A stretch of DNA of 64,000 bases from positions 770,638 through 834,637 of the forward strand of contig JAESIW010000122.1 of the NCBI GenBank assembly GCA_016802295.1, written 5' to 3'. The translations under genes and the position numbers were made by a program. Shown here in pieces: positions 34,287 to 44,798 of the stretch. Each line of letters opens with the position of its first letter. The stretch's first letter is position 1. The stretch comes from Brachionus rotundiformis (lineage: Eukaryota; Rotifera; Eurotatoria; Ploima; Brachionidae). The notes below the pieces were generated by a model, which did not search any database, was not told the DNA's origin, and worked only from the letters and a program-made list of their open reading frames with translations.

Positions 34287-35738
34287 CTAGCTTAAGCTGA
34301 CCCATTCACCATTTTTTTCTAATACTCTAGGAACAATATTACAAAGTTTATCTATAAATTCAGAACATTTTTCTGGAGTTAGAGTTTTCCAATAATCTTT
34401 TACTGCAATTACGACTTGACCTAAAGTTTTTGGCAGACGTTTTGAAACATTTTGAATTAAATCTGTCCAAACTAACTCAATCGGATTTAGGTCATGGCTC
34501 CTTGGAGGAGACTTAACCCAGTTAATACCAGTGGATTCCAAAAATTCTTGAGAAAGCTTTGCAGAATGCTTTGGATTGTTATCTTGATGAAACCGGTGAC
34601 CACTTGGAAAATTTTCTGCAATAAAGGGTACCACATTTTCAAGTAAAATTTCCAAATACATAGCTGTTGTTAACGAACCATCAAATATTTGCAATGGTGA
34701 TGCACCTTTTCGACTAATAGCTCCCCATAAGTGCAAGGTGGTTTGTTGTCTTGGTTGATTTGGATCTGGCGGCTGCCCTTTAAGTTGATTTAAAGAGGCT
34801 AAAAAAGGTTTTAGAGAAGTTTTTCCTATAAATATATCTTGATCAAATTTGTCTTCAACATGTGCCTGGCACCATTGAATCCTAGATTGACGATGATTTT
34901 CTGTAAGTACAGGCTTTCTTCTCATTCTACGGTAAACAAATCCGTACTTTTTACGATAGTATCTTGCTTTTTTAGCTGTTGTGGCTTCAAGCTTTTTACG
35001 ATATAAATATTTTTGAACATACCCATAACTAACTTTCTCTTCCGGTTTACATACCATATTAATACGGCTTACTATTTCTTTGATTGACTTTCCGTTCGAA
35101 CTATGGTAATCAATTAATTCTTTTATAGATACAGGTAATCTACGTCTCAGTTTTTCATGTTCTTGTTTTTTTTGAATTTTACAAATTTGTGTTGGCACAA
35201 CACTAGCAATATCTTGATTTTCAACATTTTCTTGATTTACTACTGGGCTTAGTTGAGCATCTTGTGATTGACCGTCATCAGTTTCTTCACTAGATTCACC
35301 ACCATTATCTACATCCATTTGTCCATCTTCTTCAAAGCTCATTTTAACGTCAAGTTTTTCCTTTATACTTTTGGATATGTTCATGTCAGCCATTATTTCT
35401 TGGATTTCTTCTCTTTGAACAATTATCTCTTCATTGGAGTTTTCTTGAGATAAATTAACATCAGCTTCTATTCTAACTACAGGCTCTTCATATGATATAA
35501 TTGATTCAGATTCATTTTGAACTTGGGTTTGTTCAGGCAACTTTCGGATAGTTTCAGTGCATTCATCGACTTGACATTCATTTTTATCATTATTTTCTAA
35601 TACGTGATTGTTTTTATCATTACTTTCTTCTTCTTTCAATTTTTCAAGCTCTTCTTGTTGTTTTAATTTAAGTTGTCTTCTAGTGACTGGAGTTGAAGTT
35701 TGAATTTGTTGTCTTATTGTTTTATTATGTCTTGTCAT
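34287..35738 (-). CDS. Tc1-type transposase-derived protein with altered catalytic site
   Basis: Uninterrupted 483-codon ORF. Residues 1-195 are a highly charged, Glu/Asp/Gln-rich extension without transposase similarity. Residues 196-290 hold a helix-turn-helix DNA-binding region and basic RRMRRKP stretch. Residues 296-440 match a Tc1 DDE domain: LHLWGAISRKGASPLQIFDG, HRFHQDNNPKH (Asp386) and SHDLNPIELVW (Glu421, 34 residues later as in DD34E). The first catalytic Asp, expected in a TDE motif, is replaced by Gly305 in IFIGKTS. Loss of a catalytic residue in an otherwise intact long ORF, and no visible terminal repeats, suggest a domesticated protein; a young dead copy is the alternative. Confidence 0.82.
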   Translation of the reverse strand: MTRHNKTIRQQIQTSTPVTRRQLKLKQQEELEKLKEEESNDKNNHVLENNDKNECQVDECTETIRKLPEQTQVQNESESIISYEEPVVRIEADVNLSQENSNEEIIVQREEIQEIMADMNISKSIKEKLDVKMSFEEDGQMDVDNGGESSEETDDGQSQDAQLSPVVNQENVENQDIASVVPTQICKIQKKQEHEKLRRRLPVSIKELIDYHSSNGKSIKEIVSRINMVCKPEEKVSYGYVQKYLYRKKLEATTAKKARYYRKKYGFVYRRMRRKPVLTENHRQSRIQWCQAHVEDKFDQDIFIGKTSLKPFLASLNQLKGQPPDPNQPRQQTTLHLWGAISRKGASPLQIFDGSLTTAMYLEILLENVVPFIAENFPSGHRFHQDNNPKHSAKLSQEFLESTGINWVKSPPRSHDLNPIELVWTDLIQNVSKRLPKTLGQVVIAVKDYWKTLTPEKCSEFIDKLCNIVPRVLEKNGEWVSLS

Positions 35739-36539
35739 TATATGTCTAAAAATTGCAAAAATTGAGTATTTTTGATATTAAAATTGCAAATATTTCAACA
35801 AGCTGCCTAGAAGATTGGCTTACGATAATTTGAAAAATACTTTAAAAAATTTGTCTTAAAAGACCAAATCGTATGGCAGCGTCAATTAATAAGACAACGA
35901 TTGGAACAATAAGCTAAAATCGTTTTTGTTTTACAAATTTAATATTAAATTAGTTAGATAAATTTGAAGCAAAAGCCTTTAGAAAAAAGCATAAGAATCC
36001 AACTTGAGTACATTTTTAACAGACAAATTAAGCGATGATGATTTACAAAAATGGCTTTTTTCCTTTTCTAAAATAATAAGGAATATATATTTTCAAAGTA
36101 TGTATGTTGCAAGCTTATTCATTAATTTATGTTCTGTGTGTGTGCTAGTTATGTATATTTTTAGGAGTAAGCCAATTGCGTATGTATTAGAATTTAAAAA
36201 AATTGCAATATCTGTAGATATATTTTTCAAAATATACATAAATTAATTGATATAATTATATAAATATATGCAATCAGTTTATGATTATGTATTCTAACTG
36301 CAATGATTATTGAATTTAAATAAATGCAATTCTAAATGATGCAAACTTTAGGCAGAGTATGGTTAATTAATTTTATGCAGCAAATTATGTATTTAATTTT
36401 AAAATTTTAGCTATACTTGTTAAATATAAAATATTAATTTATAATTTTAATTTGATTAATTTAAAGACTTTATATTTTTAAATAAAAACAAAATTTTATC
36501 AAAAAGAATTGTTGCGCCTAAATCTTAATATCAGAAATA
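35739..36539. other. Intergenic, AT-rich
   Basis: Divergent spacer upstream of the transposase-derived ORF and of the large EGF protein. An 80-codon frame at 36004-36246 begins at a non-ATG codon and looks like chance hydrophobic AT-rich translation; not called. Confidence 0.45.
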
Positions 36540-39500
36540 ATGATATTTCTGTTCGTTTTTATTAATTTATTTACAAATTCTTTTGGAAAAGGTCTATTTT
36601 GCAATGAATCCGAAGAGATTCATCACGAAACATGGTGTTATAAATTATATGACATTAAATTATTTACTGATTTTAAAGCCTGTTTGGAAACCAATCAAAC
36701 TCAATCAAAATATTGCTTTAAGAATCAATTAGGCAAAATTTTAGATATTTATACATTAAATTCAAAAATTGATAAATTTTACGAATTTACGGTTTTGAAA
36801 TCTCCCTTCCAAGATACAATAACGTCAAAAATTTATTTTCAACTTATTGAAAAGATTTATGTAAATCAATTCAATAAATTTAATTTTATCAATATTTTAT
36901 TCAATGCTTATTCCTTCCAAAATCATGGTTATTTAAAAAATCAGCCTCTGAAAATTGAGAGTCCTAATTTACTTAAACACTCCGACGATAATTTAGATAA
37001 ATCGACTGAAAAATGTTTGTTTGTTCATCAAACAGAAAACTTGAATGAAAAATTCACATTTAAATATGGAAATTGTGACAACAATTTTACATTTATTTGT
37101 ATTAAAAACCCACAAGAGGTAAATAATATCCATGATAGATGTTCAAGCTATATAAAAACAAGTCCTGGTGGTAAATGGATTGAATGTGACAAGTTATTCA
37201 AAATTTTTGACAAAAATCCAAGACATCTAATTAGTAAATCTCAAAAATGTTGTATGTTTAATTTGAATTGGAAAGTAAATTTTGATACAGCTAATAAAGT
37301 ATGTTCACAATTCAATGCTGAGGTTTTTACTTTCGAAGCTAAAGGATTTACATCAATGTTAAATTCATTTGATTCGTATTTAGATTCTTATTATAATTTT
37401 GGTTCGGTAAATCATTCGAAATTCATTGATTTTTGGACTTCTTGCAAAATAAAAAATTATCCTGTCAATAATGAATTTACTTGTGGAAAAGATTTTAAGC
37501 AAATAGAAAAATATGACTTTGAATATCCTTTAGAGAACGGATTTCTTATTTATTTTTTGCATTATTCCTTTAAAATTCAAACAAATTTTAAAATTAAAAA
37601 ATTGAATTTATCAGGTATTTATAATAGTCTTGATAACATGGATTTGCTGAGCATGAAAACTTTAATTCAAAATTTTACTCATAATATGTTTTTACTGGTA
37701 CGTAGAAAAGAAAATATGGCAACTAATTTAACAATTAGATTGAAAGGCACGAAAAATATGCAATGCTTTAATTCGTCAACAGAAATTAGTATACCATTTT
37801 TAGATAAATGCTTGTATTTGGACATTTTAGAAGAAAAAAACTATTCATTGATACTAAATTTTGATAAAGTCAACCTAATTTTAAAAAAATCTGATATTCT
37901 TGATATTATTTGTCTTGAAGAATATTTATTTAATGATTTAGAACAATTTTTGAAAATGAAGATATTTTGTTCAAATTTTTTCAAAATGAAAAAAGAAAAA
38001 ACATTACCTAATGGTACCAATTTGTTCAATCAATTTTTGGTTCTTAAAAAAATTAATGAAATAGAAAAAATCCTAGAATTAAATTGCTATGATAGTGCTG
38101 ATAAAATTAAAAATTTAATAGATGATTGTATTAAATTTTACGATGATTCATATTGTAAATTTAAATGCCCTGATGATTGTAATTTTAATTCGGACAAGTA
38201 TCAAGTTACAATTTGGCAAATTGCGAACTTTAGATATACATATATTAGCAGTATTTGTAAATCAGCATTCCACTCGAATAAAAAAAATGGCTTAATCTAT
38301 TTTTCAAGAAATTTTACTAGTAAAAAAGCGAATTTGACTAATAATGGAATTGAAAGTTTTAACTGGCCGTTCTTCATTGTCAAAAATCATGAATACAATA
38401 TTAATAACTTCTATTTTCTAGATCCAGTTTATATTAGACCTCAAGAAAATTATAAAAAATCAAGGAATACATTAGTTCTTTTAAAAGCTGCTTTTTTTGT
38501 AGAAAAAAATAAACAAAATCCGATTTCTTTAAAAATTTTCAGTTCACAAAGAATAGGAAATATTCGATTAAAGCACCTAATTCCTGCTTATGATGATTTC
38601 TACGATGTTGTTTTTGAACAAGAAACTCAATATTCAAACAATTTTTTTGAAACTCAATTATTGGTAAAACTGCCATATAAAAAGTTAATCTATATAAACA
38701 ATTATTTTGAAATTCATGACAATGGAATAAAATTTCCAATTAATCTGATCAATATTGATTATGAGTATTTTATTCTAAAAAATCCTCCTATTTTGAGAAC
38801 AAATTTCAACACAACATTAAAAATTCAATTTTATCACAACAGAAATTTTAGTAATAAAAACAATTTAGATTGTTATTGGTATTTATATAATTTTAACACT
38901 CTTAATAAATGTGATCATGATATATCTTTTGGTCCAGAGAATTTTAAATTAAGTAACAATTTAATTTTTTATCCAAAAACAGAAGAAATGAACTTAAATT
39001 TCTTTAAAAAATTTACACGAGTAATATTCTCAAAAGATCTCCAAATTACTTGTTCAGAAAAAGGCTATTTAATTGATAATATGTGTATTTGTTTTCCTGG
39101 CTTTGGTGGTAGCCAATGTGAGAAAGCATGTAAAAAAGGAAATTTTGGTCCAAATTGTGAATATGAATGTCCAAATAACGATTGCTTGGGATATCTTATT
39201 TGCGCAGATGATCCTGTAGGGTGTTCATGTATCTCTGGATTAGGAGGTTTTTATTGTAATGAATTATGTCCTGATAATAAATGGGGACCGTCTTGTTCAT
39301 TTGATTGTAGCATTTGTCCCGATAATAAATGCGATAGCTTTAGTGGAAGTTGTATTTGTACCGATAAAAGTTTTGGGAAATATTGTGAAAATTGTTTAGA
39401 TGGTTTTTATGGTGAGAATTGTAAAAATAAATGTATTCAACCATGTTCTAAATGTAATAAAATAGATGGGAAATGTATGGATAAATTTGAATTAACAACT

Positions 39501-40358
39501 AAAACAAAAACTAGTAAAATTTGTAAAATAAAAAGATATAAATGTCAAAATAATCTTCTAGATATTTATACTTTTAAATTAAAAAACAAAACAGAAAAAA
39601 GTATACCATGCTTTGTTGATGAAAAAACAGATTTTCAGTATTGTAACTTTACTGAAAAAATTATCGATCCATGTTGGCAAACCGTTAATGAAACATATAA
39701 ATTTAATTTTTTTTGTAAAAAAGCGATGAATACAAATTTCGAAAATTTCCTAGAGCTAATATCTGTTCAAATGATTAAATTAAAATTTATTTCAAGTAAT
39801 GAATTCAAGTCCCTTATGATTAAAAAAATATTTTTTATGTTGCTTAATTATAAAAAAATCAATGAAAGTAATCTAGTATCTAAAATATTTAAACATGATT
39901 ATATTTCATTATTTATTTTATGCTACACTAAAGGCACAATTATTTTAGACTTAAATTACCAATATTATGATACATGTTCTAGTTCTTTCAAAATTCGAAA
40001 TAAAGTTCCAAAAGATAGAGTTTATTACTTGTTCGCGTTTTTTGAATTATATGATGATAAAAATTCATTTCCCAAAACGTGGATAAAGTATGAAAAATAT
40101 GAATTATATCTTAACTTTTCGATGGCAAAAGAGTTTAGTTTAAACTGGATCAAAAGAACTTTGTTAAATCATCAATTAATATTGTGTAAAAAAATAGATT
40201 TTTATTTTTTCTCTATTATTTTTTCAAATTTTGCAATATTTATTCTATTAACATTATATAAGAACTTAATAGATATATGGATAATAAAAAATGCAATATT
40301 TTTCAAAGAAAATCAACTTCATTTTGAAATGAATTTCAAATTAAATTCATTATTCTGA
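36540..40358 (+). CDS. Large single-pass membrane protein with Tie-type EGF modules
   Basis: Single exon, 1272 residues, no close family recognised. The N-terminus (MIFLFVFINLFTNSFGKG) is a signal peptide. Residues 30-190 and 235-320 have spaced cysteines and aromatic motifs (WCYKLYD, NNFTFICIKN, CCMFNLNW) reminiscent of very diverged C-type lectin-like domains; this is weak. Residues about 838-985 hold four to five EGF/laminin-type modules (CICFPGFGGSQCEKACKKG, NFGPNCEYECP, GCSCISGLGGFYC) closely resembling the EGF block of Tie receptors. A membrane span lies near 1222-1244, followed by a short tail of about 30 residues without a kinase domain. Many N-glycosylation sequons. Probable cell-surface or cuticle-associated protein; ligand unknown. 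Confidence 0.8.
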   Translation: MIFLFVFINLFTNSFGKGLFCNESEEIHHETWCYKLYDIKLFTDFKACLETNQTQSKYCFKNQLGKILDIYTLNSKIDKFYEFTVLKSPFQDTITSKIYFQLIEKIYVNQFNKFNFINILFNAYSFQNHGYLKNQPLKIESPNLLKHSDDNLDKSTEKCLFVHQTENLNEKFTFKYGNCDNNFTFICIKNPQEVNNIHDRCSSYIKTSPGGKWIECDKLFKIFDKNPRHLISKSQKCCMFNLNWKVNFDTANKVCSQFNAEVFTFEAKGFTSMLNSFDSYLDSYYNFGSVNHSKFIDFWTSCKIKNYPVNNEFTCGKDFKQIEKYDFEYPLENGFLIYFLHYSFKIQTNFKIKKLNLSGIYNSLDNMDLLSMKTLIQNFTHNMFLLVRRKENMATNLTIRLKGTKNMQCFNSSTEISIPFLDKCLYLDILEEKNYSLILNFDKVNLILKKSDILDIICLEEYLFNDLEQFLKMKIFCSNFFKMKKEKTLPNGTNLFNQFLVLKKINEIEKILELNCYDSADKIKNLIDDCIKFYDDSYCKFKCPDDCNFNSDKYQVTIWQIANFRYTYISSICKSAFHSNKKNGLIYFSRNFTSKKANLTNNGIESFNWPFFIVKNHEYNINNFYFLDPVYIRPQENYKKSRNTLVLLKAAFFVEKNKQNPISLKIFSSQRIGNIRLKHLIPAYDDFYDVVFEQETQYSNNFFETQLLVKLPYKKLIYINNYFEIHDNGIKFPINLINIDYEYFILKNPPILRTNFNTTLKIQFYHNRNFSNKNNLDCYWYLYNFNTLNKCDHDISFGPENFKLSNNLIFYPKTEEMNLNFFKKFTRVIFSKDLQITCSEKGYLIDNMCICFPGFGGSQCEKACKKGNFGPNCEYECPNNDCLGYLICADDPVGCSCISGLGGFYCNELCPDNKWGPSCSFDCSICPDNKCDSFSGSCICTDKSFGKYCENCLDGFYGENCKNKCIQPCSKCNKIDGKCMDKFELTTKTKTSKICKIKRYKCQNNLLDIYTFKLKNKTEKSIPCFVDEKTDFQYCNFTEKIIDPCWQTVNETYKFNFFCKKAMNTNFENFLELISVQMIKLKFISSNEFKSLMIKKIFFMLLNYKKINESNLVSKIFKHDYISLFILCYTKGTIILDLNYQYYDTCSSSFKIRNKVPKDRVYYLFAFFELYDDKNSFPKTWIKYEKYELYLNFSMAKEFSLNWIKRTLLNHQLILCKKIDFYFFSIIFSNFAIFILLTLYKNLIDIWIIKNAIFFKENQLHFEMNFKLNSLF

Positions 40359-40827
40359 ATAAAAATATTAAAAAGAAACATCTGATTTTATTGTTTAACA
40401 GACTTCATCCTAAATATCAAGCTAAAAATTTTGATTTAAAATATTACTAAGTATATTCAAAAAAGAATATTAATTTATCGTAATTTCATTAGGCATGTTT
40501 TCAAAAATCATTTCACATTAGTTTTGTTCTATTTTCGTATCTAGAAAAAAATTCAAAAGAAATTTAATTAACTACTACTGCTACTTTAAGTTAATTGGTA
40601 TCATTTTCTTTTATATTTAGATTTATACAATATCATATTGATACAAAAAAGCTCTTAAAGAAAACTAACTTCAAAATCTAGTTATGTATTAACTAAAAGT
40701 TAATATAAATCTGCAATCAAGAATTAAATTAATTACGAATATCAAAAAAAAATATACAGAATTTAAATTAACAAAACAAAGCGTTGTTTTATTATTTGAT
40801 AATTTAAAAAAGAAATTAATTGATCTA
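40359..40827. other. Intergenic, AT-rich
   Basis: Spacer upstream of NDUFB5; nothing recognised. Confidence 0.5.
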
Positions 40828-41617
40828 ATGATAGTCCAAAGCAAGTTAAAAACTTTAGTGCCAATGGTAGCACGATTGAATCTTCATTTTGGCGAGAAAA
40901 GCGGTATATTGAAAGGAATCTTTTCAAATACCAATATTTGTATTCAATTACGAGAGAGCCACGCTAGAACAATGTTTATTAGACCTGGAAAATTTTATAC
41001 AAAAAAATATTTCGATCTCCTTGTAAGGATCAATTTAAAACTTTTTTTAGTTATATATTTTAAATTTTTTTAAGCATTTTCATTTTTGTCTAGCAGGATT
41101 TCCAATTTTTCTTTTTATTGTTTACCAAAACTTGTTTGTGGGTAATATTTTGTAAATTTATTTTTTTAGTTTTATGATTTATCCACAAGGTCCGGCAATT
41201 TTAAATGATATACCTGAAGGTTATGAACCAAGATATTGGGAATATCACAAAGTTAGAATTAATTTCATTTTTAAAAACTAATAAAAATTCTTGATCAAAT
41301 TATAGAATCCAATTAAAAGATTTTTAGCTCGCTACGTTTATGAAATCCCTGAAAGAGCTTATGAGAGAAACTTGCATTTTATTTATACCGAAAATTGCAA
41401 ACAAAAGATGAGGTTATTGAATTTGAATATAAATTAAAAATCAATAAAATAATTATTTTATAGAAATTTGGAAAATAAAGTAAAAACAATGATGAAAGAA
41501 AATCAAGATTATAAGGCTTGGTATTATGTTCCAGTACCAAAAGAAACATTAGAAATGAAGAAAAATTTCAATGAAAAGTATGGTAGTTTAGGATATGATT
41601 CAAAATTCACAAAATAA
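40828..41617 (+). CDS. NDUFB5: NADH dehydrogenase 1 beta subcomplex subunit 5
   Basis: Accessory (SGDH) subunit of mitochondrial complex I. Five exons: 40828-41022, 41075-41141, 41190-41251, 41306-41412 and 41464-41617 (introns 52, 48, 54, 51 bp); 194 residues (human 189). An N-terminal presequence is followed by MFIRPGKFYTKKYFDLL. Exon 2 encodes the single membrane helix (LAGFPIFLFIVYQNLFVG). Then come IPEGYEPRYWEYHKNPIKRF, YEIPERAYER and the C-terminal AWYYVP. The acceptor of exon 3 was placed at CACAAG/GTCC, which alone keeps frame and the spacing to IPEGY. Most of this gene is missed by ORF searches. Confidence 0.92.
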
Positions 41618-42419
41618 AAATTTTAATTCAAATCGGAATGAGTAAAAATTGAAATATTTAAAGTTTTTTTAAATAAAATATAAAAAAAAACTAAAATATA
41701 AATTACTTTTTAAGAAAATATTTTAATTTATTCGATTTTAATATGATAATTATATTTGTAATAGTAAATTTAAATCAATATAAATATAATTTTCAATGAT
41801 TTTTCTACAAAATATAGTCATTTTAATCGTAATTTTAAATCAAAAAATCTTTCAATCAATTATTACAAGGTATAGAATTGGTGAAATTTCTTTGTCTAAG
41901 TGTTTGATTCAAAATTTTGACTATAAATTTTAAGGGAATTTAATAAATACTCTTCAGAAATAAGCTCCTAATTAGACGTATTAAATTTTAAATTGATCCA
42001 TAAAAGTTATCATCTACCTTAGCGACTTTAAATATCAATATATAAAAAAGTAAGCAAAATATAGAATATTACAATAATAATCATTACAAATAGCATGTAA
42101 GTTTGTATATAGATTAAAAAAAATCAAAATAAATCTTTTTATATTGTGTATGTTAATTGATTATTATTTGATTTATAATTAGAGAAAGCTCCAGCAAACG
42201 AATAGAGGATAACTACTAATAAATAATTAAATTAAATTGATATATCTATATATATACGGCAATATACAGAAAATTTAATAACAACACTAAAATTATTTAA
42301 TTAATTTTAAAGTTATCTTCAATTTTAATTTCTAGTTTAGATGAAGCTTATTAATTTTTTATTATTTAATTTTTCATATAAAAAAGTGTAACAAATTTTA
42401 AAAATAAAAGTTAATTTGT
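41618..42419. other. Intergenic, AT-rich
   Basis: Convergent spacer between NDUFB5 and PPIL6. Low complexity; no feature seen. Confidence 0.5.
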
Positions 42420-43814
42420 TTAAAATTCACTTATAAAAATTCCACATTCCGATATTTTACATTCTTTCTGTGGTCTCTCATTAATAGTTGTTAGATTTTC
42501 TAATTTTGATAAAGTTTCGCTACCTTCTATAACTTTGCTAAAAGAAGAAAATTAATGAAATTTAAATGTAAATAAAATAATTTCTTTATTATAGAATTAT
42601 ACTTACCCAAACGCAACATATTTTTTATCCATCCATTGGGTCTGTTGGAGCGTAATATAAAATTGTGACCCGTTTGTATGTCTGCCATGATTAGCCATTC
42701 CCAATATACCTCTTTTAGTATGCGATATATGAAAAGATTCATCTAAATGTAAAGATAAAATTATATAATTTTTTTAAAATTCTTTGCTAAAAAAAGCTCA
42801 GATTTTTTTTATTATTTTATCAAAAAAATGAGAACCGACTATTATACAATTATTTTAAAGGAAAATAAATAAAATTTATTTTAATGGTAAAATAAATTAA
42901 ATTTTTTCAGCTCACTAATAATCTATCCTATACACGATTTTATAAATATACCTTCAAAGAATCCACCATAAATTGATTCACTTTCATTTCCAGACCCTTT
43001 GCCGATATCTTTTTTCGTTAAATTTTACAAATGTTCCTTAAATTTAAGAAAAACACTAACCGCCTCCTTGAATCCATCCATTTGGAACAATTCGATGAAT
43101 GATTGTATTTTTATAATACAATTTTTTTGATCCATCTTCAGATCGTCCTTTTTCTCCTGTACACAACATTCGGAAGTTTTCACTCGTTTTTGGGAGCTCT
43201 TTACTCAATAACTAAAAAATAAAAATAAAATAACTACATTCAAATTTATATAAACATTACTTCTATTAAAAGTCGACCAATTTTTTCGTCGTCTTGTATA
43301 AAATCAAAATACACAAAATCATTCTTTAAAAATAAAACTAGACTTGATTATTAAATTTTTTTTTTTACTTTAGCTTGTTTAAAATAATTAGAGTATTCTT
43401 CCTTTGACAATGTTTGATATAAAATTTCGTTACGAAAATCTTCATAATTATAATTTTCTTTGGACCATTCTAGAAAATCACTGTGATTTCCTACCAATTC
43501 AGTATCCAAAAATATCATTACATCATTTTGAAATGCCCAAGAATTCCCTTTTAATTCCTTTATAAAAAAATTCAAAATCGATCAAATATAAAAAAAACAA
43601 ACCTTTTTTTTTTCTGAAATCCATTCAGACCATTGAAATTCCATCATACCATTCAAAACAGGTTTATTAAACTCTTCAGGATTATTAGTAAAAAGATCCT
43701 TTAAAATATTTTAGACCTCTCTCTTAAGAAAAAATTTAAATTTACCAAGGCACAACATTTAGCTTTCTGGTAATCTATTGAAGATAAAAGTCCATTTACT
43801 ATAATATTCTTCAT
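42420..43814 (-). CDS. PPIL6: Peptidyl-prolyl isomerase-like 6
   Basis: Cyclophilin-type protein with an extra N-terminal domain; the gene is often linked to ciliated cells. Eight exons: 43746-43814, 43603-43698, 43369-43557, 43261-43323, 43061-43211, 42952-43008, 42607-42742 and 42420-42537, introns 45-70 bp except 209 bp before exon 7; 292 residues (human about 311). N-terminal part: FQWSEWISEKKKELKGNSWA and LVGNHSDFLEW. The cyclophilin fold includes IIHRIVPNGWIQGGD, so the catalytic Arg of HRI is kept, then GILGMANHGRHTNGSQFYIT and YVAFGKVIEG. Reconstruction restores the complete family order, which validates the splice sites. Confidence 0.93.
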
Positions 43815-44798
43815 TTTATCGAGATATTATATTTATTTGATAAAAATTATTAAATAAGAGATGAAATCAAATCAATATAAACTGTTTTTTAAGAAATTAA
43901 ATTATTATTTAAAACATGTATCCATAGAGATAAAAACCTCAACAAAAAATTTTTAATATACTTTTATTTTAAGCTAGAAAAACTAAATTTAGTTATTAAA
44001 TTCTTTTTCGACTATGAGTTTTTTTTTTAATTTTTAATTATATTTATTTATTTTGAATTAAGTTTAAAATACAATAATTATTTGATTAAAATCGCATTAA
44101 AATCGAATCGCATTTTATATCGATTGCTTCTTGAATTGTACCTTTTCAAGTGTATCTGTTTTACTTCAAGTATGGATTTCACACTGGGACAACGTGTTCA
44201 AGATGCTAATGAATAAGACTTGTGTAAAATTGTTTATTATGTTAGTACCATGGACATTTAATCCATTTAAAAAATGTCCAAGTTCTCTTTTAACCTTAGT
44301 ATACTACGTATTTATTTGTTTAGATAATTTCATTTGGCATTTTATTATAACTCGTAGATTTTTCTGTTCAAGGATCCATGAATTTTTTAAACTCCTTTTT
44401 CATCAAATTTGTGCCGCAAGATCTCTTTGAAATAAAACCATGATGACACCAAGTAATTAAATCACATACATTAACAATTATCAAATGTTTGTTTTATTTT
44501 GAGTTTTATTATTAATGTTTTATTCAAAATAAATATCTTTCTTATCAGTTTTATGTTAATTTATTCCTTTCTTTATATTAATAATTCATCCGGAAACATT
44601 TATACGTATATAGAGAAAAATATCTGAAAAAAAAATCTCAGCAAATGAATTTCTAAAAATTATTAAAAAATTAAACATAAATTATGTTAAATAATATATT
44701 TTATTAAATAAAAACATTTTTTTATTAATATAATTTAAAAGTCAATTATATTTAACTTAAAAATTTTTGAGAAAAATTGTAATTTTGATGCAACTCAA
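43815..44798. other. Intergenic; unexplained 99-codon open frame
   Basis: Divergent spacer between PPIL6 and Scm. A 99-codon plus-strand frame at 44131-44430 is less AT-rich than its surroundings but shows no recognisable domain; the opposite strand is full of stops. It may be chance or the remnant of an insertion. Confidence 0.35.

Noticed and set aside
36004..36246. 80-codon hydrophobic frame before the large EGF gene
   Set aside because: Starts at a non-ATG codon in AT-rich DNA; no splice partner found.
44131..44430. 99-codon plus-strand frame upstream of Scm
   Set aside because: No domain, signal or splice support; not counted as a gene although its composition is slightly coding-like.
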